This document shows, one piece after another, positions 58,697 to 64,000 of a DNA stretch of 64,000 nucleotides. The position numbers and the translations under genes are program-made. Below the pieces are notes generated by a model that was not told where the DNA came from, made no database searches, and saw only the letters and a program-made list of their open reading frames with translations. The stretch lies in the NCBI RefSeq assembly GCF_033843265.1, contig NZ_JAWXRD010000037.1, forward strand, positions 56,349 to 120,348, written 5' to 3'. Within the stretch, counting starts at the first letter, position 1; each line of letters starts with the position of its first letter. The stretch comes from Scandinavium lactucae. GTDB lineage: Bacteria > Pseudomonadota > Gammaproteobacteria > Enterobacterales > Enterobacteriaceae.

Positions 58697-59755
58697 ATGG
58701 CTATCGACGAAAACAAACAAAAAGCGTTGGCGGCAGCACTGGGCCAGATCGAAAAGCAATTCGGTAAAGGCTCCATCATGCGCCTGGGTGAAGACCGTTC
58801 CATGGATGTGGAAACCATCTCCACCGGCTCGCTTTCTCTGGACATCGCGCTGGGCGCTGGCGGCCTGCCGATGGGCCGTATCGTTGAAATTTACGGACCG
58901 GAATCCTCCGGTAAAACCACCCTGACACTGCAGGTCGTTGCCGCCGCACAGCGTGAAGGTAAAACCTGTGCGTTTATCGATGCCGAACACGCGCTGGACC
59001 CGGTCTATGCTCGCAAGCTGGGGGTTGATATCGACAACCTGCTGTGTTCCCAGCCGGATACCGGTGAGCAGGCGCTGGAAATCTGTGATGCGCTGGCACG
59101 TTCTGGTGCAGTAGACGTTATCGTTGTCGACTCCGTTGCGGCGCTGACGCCGAAAGCAGAAATCGAAGGCGAAATCGGCGATTCTCACATGGGTCTCGCG
59201 GCACGTATGATGAGCCAGGCGATGCGTAAGCTGGCCGGTAACCTGAAGCAGTCCAACACCCTGCTGATCTTCATCAACCAGATCCGTATGAAAATTGGTG
59301 TAATGTTCGGTAACCCGGAAACGACCACCGGTGGTAACGCGCTGAAATTCTACGCCTCCGTGCGTCTCGACATCCGCCGTATCGGTGCGGTGAAAGAGGG
59401 CGATAACGTGGTGGGCAGCGAAACCCGCGTGAAAGTCGTGAAAAACAAAATCGCGGCACCGTTCAAGCAGGCTGAATTCCAGATCCTCTACGGCGAAGGT
59501 ATCAACTTCTACGGTGAACTGGTCGATCTCGGCGTGAAAGAGAAGCTGATCGAAAAAGCCGGTGCATGGTATAGCTACAACGGCGACAAAATCGGTCAGG
59601 GTAAAGCGAACGCTATCTCCTGGCTGAAAGAGAACCCGGCTGCGGCGAAAGAAATCGAGAAGAAAGTCCGTGAGTTGCTGCTGACCAATCAGGACGACAA
59701 ACCGGCCTTCACCGTTGACGATAACAGCGTTGAAGAAACCAACGAAGATTTCTAA
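58697..59755 (+). CDS. recA: Recombinase RecA
   Basis: Strand-exchange ATPase and co-protease for LexA. 352 residues, one shorter than E. coli. Walker A GPESSGKTT at 66-74, loop L1/L2 regions (GDSHMGLAARMMSQAMRKL; FGNPETTTGGNALKFYASVRLDIRR) intact, acidic C-terminus ending SVEETNEDF. RBS CAGGAGTAATA. Confidence 0.99.
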   Translation: MAIDENKQKALAAALGQIEKQFGKGSIMRLGEDRSMDVETISTGSLSLDIALGAGGLPMGRIVEIYGPESSGKTTLTLQVVAAAQREGKTCAFIDAEHALDPVYARKLGVDIDNLLCSQPDTGEQALEICDALARSGAVDVIVVDSVAALTPKAEIEGEIGDSHMGLAARMMSQAMRKLAGNLKQSNTLLIFINQIRMKIGVMFGNPETTTGGNALKFYASVRLDIRRIGAVKEGDNVVGSETRVKVVKNKIAAPFKQAEFQILYGEGINFYGELVDLGVKEKLIEKAGAWYSYNGDKIGQGKANAISWLKENPAAAKEIEKKVRELLLTNQDDKPAFTVDDNSVEETNEDF

Positions 59756-59770
59756 TCCTTGTTGAAGACA

Positions 59771-59795
59771 AAGGGCCGCTGATGCGGCCCTTTTT
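59771..59795 (+). terminator. recA terminator
   Basis: Stem GGGCCGC / GCGGCCC with TGAT loop followed by TTTTT, 17 bases after the recA stop. In E. coli a small fraction of readthrough gives recAX mRNA. Confidence 0.92.
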
Positions 59796-59837
59796 GCATT
59801 TCAGACTATCCATTTTTTTCAGCAAAGAGGAACCGCT

Positions 59838-60338
59838 ATGACTGAAAGTTCACCCCGTCGTTCTGCTTATGCTCGCTTGCTGGACAGAGCCATCCGCATT
59901 CTGGCGATGCGCGATCACAGTGAAAAAGAGCTGCGTCGTAAGCTGGTGGCTCCGGTTCTGACCAAAAATGGCCCCGAGCCGATTGATGCCCCGCCGGAAG
60001 ACGTCGATAAGGTCGTGGCCTGGTGTCAGGAGAGTCACTATCTCGACGATGTCCGCTTCACCCGCCAGTTTATCGCCAGCCGCAGCCGGAAAGGGTATGG
60101 CCCGGCGCGCATTCGCCAGGAGTTGAATCAAAAAGGCATTGGCCGGACTGACATCGATCAGGCGATGTATGACTGTGACATTGACTGGATGGCGCTGGCA
60201 CGTGACCAGGCGCTGCGAAAATACGGCGAACCGCTTCCCACTGCGTTTGCCGAAAAAGTAAAGGTGCAGCGATTTCTCCTAAACCGTGGCTATTTGATGG
60301 AAGATATCCAGCAAATATGGCGAAATTTTGCCGACTGA
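59838..60338 (+). CDS. recX: RecA regulatory protein RecX
   Basis: Inhibits RecA filament extension and ATPase activity. 166 residues as in E. coli, with the three-helix repeats typical of RecX: RAIRILAMRDHSEKELRRKL, DDVRFTRQFIASRSRKGYGPARIRQELNQKGI and KVQRFLLNRGYLMEDIQQIWRNF. ATG behind AAAGAGGAACCGCT. Confidence 0.97.
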   Translation: MTESSPRRSAYARLLDRAIRILAMRDHSEKELRRKLVAPVLTKNGPEPIDAPPEDVDKVVAWCQESHYLDDVRFTRQFIASRSRKGYGPARIRQELNQKGIGRTDIDQAMYDCDIDWMALARDQALRKYGEPLPTAFAEKVKVQRFLLNRGYLMEDIQQIWRNFAD

Positions 60339-60470
60339 GTCACTCGGTATTTTACTTCCCTCCCAAGAAAACTTATCTTATTCCCACTTTTTTCCGCAAG
60401 GTTGCCTGACTGTCTAAAAACTGTTCAGCTGCCGCCTGCAACAATCCGTTAGCGTGATTCCAGGATAATT

Positions 60471-63098
60471 ATGAGCAAGAGCACCGCTGAGATCCGTCAG
60501 GCGTTTCTCGACTTTTTCCATAGCAAGGGACATCAGGTAGTTGCCAGCAGCTCCCTGGTGCCAAACAACGACCCGACTCTGCTGTTTACCAACGCCGGGA
60601 TGAACCAGTTCAAGGACGTGTTCCTTGGTCTCGACAAGCGTAATTATTCCCGCGCGACCACCTCGCAGCGCTGCGTGCGTGCGGGTGGTAAGCACAACGA
60701 TCTGGAAAACGTCGGTTACACCGCGCGTCACCACACTTTCTTCGAAATGCTGGGCAACTTCAGCTTCGGCGACTACTTCAAACACGATGCTATCCAGTAC
60801 GCATGGGAGTTGCTGACCGGTGAAAACTGGTTTGCGCTGCCGAAAGAGCGTCTGTGGGTTACCGTGTACGAAACCGATGACGAAGCGTTCGAAATCTGGG
60901 CCAACGACGTTGGCGTACCACGTGAGCGCATTATCCGTATCGGCGACAACAAAGGCGCACCGTATGCGTCTGATAACTTCTGGCAGATGGGCGATACCGG
61001 TCCGTGCGGTCCGTGTACCGAAATCTTCTTCGATCATGGCGATCACATCTGGGGTGGCCCTCCGGGTAGCCCGGAAGAAGACGGCGACCGTTACATCGAG
61101 ATCTGGAACATCGTCTTCATGCAGTTCAACCGTCAGGCTGACGGCACCATGGAACCGCTGCCGAAACCATCCGTGGATACCGGTATGGGTCTGGAGCGTA
61201 TCGCGGCTGTATTGCAGCACGTGAACTCCAACTATGACATCGATCTGTTCCGTACTCTGATTCAGGCCGTGGCAAAAGAGACCGGTGCGACCGATCTCAG
61301 CAACAAATCGCTGCGGGTCATCGCCGACCACATTCGTTCCTGTGCGTTCCTGATTGCTGACGGCGTTATTCCGTCGAATGAAAACCGTGGCTACGTGCTG
61401 CGTCGTATCATTCGTCGTGCCGTTCGTCATGGAAACATGCTCGGCGCGAAAGAGAGTTTCTTCTGGAAACTGGTCGGCCCGTTGATTGAAGTGATGGGTT
61501 CCGCTGGCGACGAACTGAAACGTCAGCAGGCGCAGGTTGAGCAGGTTCTGAAAACCGAAGAAGAGCAGTTTGCCCGCACGCTTGAGCGTGGTCTGGCTCT
61601 GCTGGACGACGAACTGTCGAAGCTGAAAGGCGATACGCTGGATGGCGAAACCGCTTTCCGTCTGTATGACACCTACGGCTTCCCGGTTGACCTGACGGCG
61701 GACGTTTGCCGTGAGCGCAATCTTAAAGTGGACGAAGCGGGTTTCGAAGCCGCAATGGAAGAACAGCGTCGTCGTGCGCGTGAATCCAGCGGTTTTGGTG
61801 CGGATTACAACGCGATGATCCGCGTGGATAGCGCCTCCGAATTTAAAGGCTACGACCATCTGGAACTGAACGCGAAAGTCACCGCGCTGTTCGTGGAAGG
61901 TAAAGCCGTAGACAGCATTGCCGCAGGCCAAAGCGCCGTGGTTGTACTGGATCAGACTCCGTTCTATGCCGAATCTGGCGGCCAGGTTGGCGATAAAGGC
62001 CAACTGAAAGGTGCCGGTTTTGCGTTCGACGTCAACGACACGCAGAAGTACGGTCAGGCGATTGGTCATCTCGGTACGCTGAGCAACGGTTCGCTGAAAG
62101 TGGGTGATGCGGTGCAGGCTGACGTCGACGAAGCACGTCGTGCCCGTATTCTGCTGAACCACTCTGCGACGCACCTGATGCACGCGGCGCTGCGCCAGGT
62201 GCTTGGCACCCATGTTGCGCAGAAAGGTTCTCTGGTGAATGACAAAGCGTTGCGCTTTGACTTCTCACATAACGAAGCGATGAAGCCGGAAGAGATTCGT
62301 GCGGTAGAAGATCTGGTCAACGCCCAGATCCGTCGTAACCTGCCAATCGAAACCCACGTGATGGAACTGGAAGATGCGAAAGCTAAAGGTGCCATGGCGC
62401 TGTTTGGCGAGAAATATGATGACCGCGTTCGCGTTCTGAGCATGGGCGATTTCTCTACCGAACTGTGTGGTGGTACTCACGCCTCTCGCACCGGTGACAT
62501 CGGCCTGTTCCGCATCACGTCCGAATCCGGAACGGCGGCAGGTGTGCGTCGTATCGAAGCGGTGACCGGTGAAGGCGCTATCGCCAGCCTGCATACGCAG
62601 AGCGATGTGCTGAGCGATGTGGCGCATCTGCTGAAAGGCGATAGCCATAACCTGACTGAGAAAGTCCGTTCAGTCCTGGAACGGACACGTCAGCTGGAAA
62701 AAGAGCTGCAGCAGCTGAAAGAGCAGGCTGCCGCGCAGGAGAGTGCGAACCTCTCCAGCAAAGCCGAAGAAATCAATGGCGTAAAACTGCTCGTGAGCGA
62801 ACTCACTGGCGTTGAGCCGAAGATGCTGCGTACTATGGTCGACGATCTGAAGAACCAGTTGGGTTCCACGATTGTGGTGTTGGCTACGGTCGCGGATGAT
62901 AAGGTTTCTCTGATTGCGGGCGTCTCTAAGGATGTGACGGATCGTGTTAAAGCAGGGGAATTGATTGGTATGGTCGCCCAGCAGGTGGGTGGTAAAGGGG
63001 GCGGTCGTCCTGATATGGCGCAAGCCGGTGGTACGGATGCAGCGGCTCTCCCGGCCGCACTGGCTAGCGTAAAAGCGTGGGTCAGCGCAAAACTGTAA
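60471..63098 (+). CDS. alaS: Alanyl-tRNA synthetase
   Basis: Charges tRNA-Ala. 875 residues: class II catalytic core at the N-terminus (RQAFLDFFHSKGHQVVASSSLVP, motif 2 and TGPCGPCTEIFFDHGD), editing domain with the zinc ligands HSATHLMHAALR near 563-574 and CGGTHASRTGDIGLF near 665-679, and a C-terminal domain ending in the glycine-rich GGKGGGRPDMAQAGG. Separated from recX by 132 bp. Confidence 0.99.
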   Translation: MSKSTAEIRQAFLDFFHSKGHQVVASSSLVPNNDPTLLFTNAGMNQFKDVFLGLDKRNYSRATTSQRCVRAGGKHNDLENVGYTARHHTFFEMLGNFSFGDYFKHDAIQYAWELLTGENWFALPKERLWVTVYETDDEAFEIWANDVGVPRERIIRIGDNKGAPYASDNFWQMGDTGPCGPCTEIFFDHGDHIWGGPPGSPEEDGDRYIEIWNIVFMQFNRQADGTMEPLPKPSVDTGMGLERIAAVLQHVNSNYDIDLFRTLIQAVAKETGATDLSNKSLRVIADHIRSCAFLIADGVIPSNENRGYVLRRIIRRAVRHGNMLGAKESFFWKLVGPLIEVMGSAGDELKRQQAQVEQVLKTEEEQFARTLERGLALLDDELSKLKGDTLDGETAFRLYDTYGFPVDLTADVCRERNLKVDEAGFEAAMEEQRRRARESSGFGADYNAMIRVDSASEFKGYDHLELNAKVTALFVEGKAVDSIAAGQSAVVVLDQTPFYAESGGQVGDKGQLKGAGFAFDVNDTQKYGQAIGHLGTLSNGSLKVGDAVQADVDEARRARILLNHSATHLMHAALRQVLGTHVAQKGSLVNDKALRFDFSHNEAMKPEEIRAVEDLVNAQIRRNLPIETHVMELEDAKAKGAMALFGEKYDDRVRVLSMGDFSTELCGGTHASRTGDIGLFRITSESGTAAGVRRIEAVTGEGAIASLHTQSDVLSDVAHLLKGDSHNLTEKVRSVLERTRQLEKELQQLKEQAAAQESANLSSKAEEINGVKLLVSELTGVEPKMLRTMVDDLKNQLGSTIVVLATVADDKVSLIAGVSKDVTDRVKAGELIGMVAQQVGGKGGGRPDMAQAGGTDAAALPAALASVKAWVSAKL

Positions 63099-63115
63099 TA
63101 ACTATAAAACGCAGC

Positions 63116-63146
63116 GGACGCCTTTATCCATAGGGTTGAGGCGTCC
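63116..63146 (+). terminator. Hairpin after alaS
   Basis: Stem GGACGCCT / AGGCGTCC with a 15-base loop, 17 bases after the alaS stop; no T-run follows, so it may only slow polymerase or protect the mRNA 3' end. Confidence 0.45.
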
Positions 63147-63339
63147 TGTATAAGCAAGACTGACAACGATAAAGTCAGGTTGAAATTGTGTAAATCGGCT
63201 AAACTTACGTTTAACAGAATGTAATGCCGTGACTGCTTACACGTTTACGTGTTTGTCATCGCTTACTTTTTGGCGTTATATGATGGATAATGCCGGGATA
63301 CAAGAGACCCGACTCTTTTAATCTTTCAAGGAGCAAAGA

Positions 63340-63525
63340 ATGCTGATTCTGACTCGTCGAGTTGGTGAAACCCTCATGATTGGCGATGAGGTCACCGTGA
63401 CAGTTTTAGGGGTGAAGGGCAACCAGGTACGCATCGGCGTAAACGCCCCTAAAGAAGTCTCTGTCCATCGTGAAGAGATCTACCAGCGTATCCAGGCTGA
63501 AAAATCCCAGCAGTCCAGTTACTAA
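63340..63525 (+). CDS. csrA: Carbon storage regulator CsrA
   Basis: Dimeric RNA-binding protein that binds GGA motifs in mRNA leaders and controls glycogen, motility and biofilm genes. 61 residues; [51 protein letters not shown] with RNA contacts Leu4 and Arg44. The leader AAGGAGCAAAGA contains a GGA, consistent with autoregulation. The 241-bp gap after alaS carries the csrA promoters. Confidence 0.99.
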
Positions 63526-63531
63526 GTTTCC

Positions 63532-63557
63532 TGCGTCTCACTGCCCGGTGAGACGCA
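63532..63557 (+). terminator. csrA terminator
   Basis: Stem TGCGTCTCAC / GTGAGACGCA with loop TGCCCG, 6 bases after the csrA stop; downstream is CT-rich (TTTCTTCGTTTTTCTCCC) rather than a pure T-run. Confidence 0.75.
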
Positions 63558-63850
63558 AGCTCCCGCTTTCTTCGTTTTTCTCCCTTCTGTTGTCATCTCT
63601 GCTCTGAATATCTCGTGCTTTATTGCTGGTTTCCCTTTCTGACCTCTCACTGTTTACGCATTTATCTGTGGCGCTTTGTGTTGATAAATCGCTCTTTTTG
63701 CCGTTTTTGCAGCCTAATTGAACGTGAAGTGTGCAAACGATAAAAGGTCTGGAAAAATTGTTTGACTTATAAGTCCCAGAAAGTAATATGTGCGCCACGC
63801 AGCGACGATGAGCTCTAACGAGTAATTCGAAGCACTCGCAAGAGGCGTAT
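63558..63850 (+). promoter_or_regulatory. Leader and promoter of the serV-argV tRNA operon
   Basis: The gap between csrA and the first tRNA has no gene. A good sigma-70 promoter is at 63762-63789: TTGACT, a 16-base spacer and TAATAT, followed by the GC-rich discriminator GTGCGCC typical of stringently controlled stable RNA promoters. The first tRNA starts about 55 bases downstream of the expected transcription start. Upstream of the promoter the sequence is A/T-rich, possible UP element or Fis sites. Confidence 0.75.
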
Positions 63851-63943
63851 GGTGAGGTGGCCGAGAGGCTGAAGGCGCTCCCCTGCTAAGGGAGTATGCG
63901 GTCAAAAGCTGCATCCGGGGTTCGAATCCCCGCCTCACCGCCA
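63851..63943 (+). tRNA. serV: tRNA-Ser, anticodon GCU
   Basis: 93 bases including encoded CCA. Acceptor stem GGTGAGG / CCTCACC, anticodon stem-loop CCCCTGCTAAGGGA with GCT, a long variable arm, and the T loop GGTTCGAATCC. Same place as E. coli serV downstream of csrA. Confidence 0.98.
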
Positions 63944-63946
63944 TTT

Positions 63947-64000
63947 GCATCCGTAGCTCAGCTGGATAGAGTACTCGGCTACGAACCGAGCGGTCGGAGG
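63947..64000 (+). tRNA. argV: tRNA-Arg, anticodon ACG, 3' end outside the window
   Basis: Starts GCATCCG after a 3-base spacer. D arm AGCTCAGCTGGATAGAGT and anticodon arm CTCGGCTACGAACCGAG with ACG are complete; the window ends at the start of the T arm. ACG is deaminated to ICG by TadA. In E. coli several argV-type copies follow serV. Confidence 0.96.

Noticed and set aside
60414..62213. A 599-codon open frame antisense to alaS
   Set aside because: Mirror of the high-GC third-position bias of alaS; low-complexity His/Arg/Gln-rich translation with no domain. Similar long antisense frames across hyfB, hyfF and hyfG (for example 25270-26109 and 31435-32709) are rejected for the same reason.
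1..64000. CRISPR arrays, insertion sequences, prophage or integrase genes
   Set aside because: No regularly spaced direct repeats, transposase or integrase-like proteins were seen. The tRNA genes at the right end could be attachment sites, but the flanking sequence is outside the window.

Overview
The window is a GC-rich chromosomal segment of a member of the Enterobacteriaceae, probably from the Enterobacter/Lelliottia/Klebsiella side of the family. Evidence is the near E. coli-like gene order from cysDNC to the csrA/serV/argV end (ftsB-ispDF-truD-surE-pcm-nlpD-rpoS ... mutS ... fhlA-hyp ... asc-hydN-hypF-nor-srl-mltB-pncC-recA-recX-alaS-csrA), together with a siroheme synthase gene directly upstream of cysDNC as in Klebsiella. 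I cannot name the species from the sequence alone.

Layout. 1-4.2 kb: sulfate activation (cysG' cysD cysN cysC). 4.2-11 kb: the conserved housekeeping run ygbE, ftsB, ispD, ispF, truD, surE, pcm, nlpD, rpoS. 11-17.9 kb: the variable rpoS-mutS-fhlA interval, with a LysR regulator divergent from an MFS exporter/SnoaL-like pair, mutS, a SymE-like gene, a secreted NlpC/P60 peptidase and the NO-responsive gene ygbA. 17.9-37 kb: a formate-hydrogenlyase/hydrogenase island: fhlA, hypEDCBA on the minus strand, then a complete hydrogenase-4 operon hyfABCDEFGHIJ on the plus strand, an inverted hyfR activator and the endopeptidase gene hycI. E. coli has hycABCDEFGHI (hydrogenase-3) at this place, so here a Hyd-4 set occupies the Hyd-3 locus and the anti-activator hycA is missing. 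37-43.4 kb: the ascBF/ascG beta-glucoside genes, split by an AT-rich three-gene cassette (orphan type VI secretion Hcp, a 294-residue protein with a C-terminal membrane hairpin, and a small three-helix membrane protein). 43.5-47.3 kb: hydN, hypF and a NiCoT-family nickel permease in one operon. 47.4-51.6 kb: NO detoxification (norVW, norR). 51.6-56.5 kb: sorbitol PTS (srlAEBD-gutM-srlR-gutQ). 56.8-64 kb: mltB, pncC, recA, recX, alaS, csrA, tRNA-Ser(GCU) and the 5' part of tRNA-Arg(ACG).

How it works together. Three separate blocks (hyp, hyf, hydN-hypF-nickel permease) serve one process: assembly and operation of a membrane-bound, formate-coupled [NiFe] hydrogenase. Sigma-54 promoter matches precede hypA, hyfA and hydN, and related palindromes lie upstream of hyfA and hydN, which fits joint control by FhlA and/or HyfR. 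The formate dehydrogenase-H gene (fdhF) is not in the window. The most likely undescribed piece is the hcp/effector/immunity-like cassette inserted between ascG and ascFB, which also separates the AscG repressor gene from the promoter it would be expected to control.
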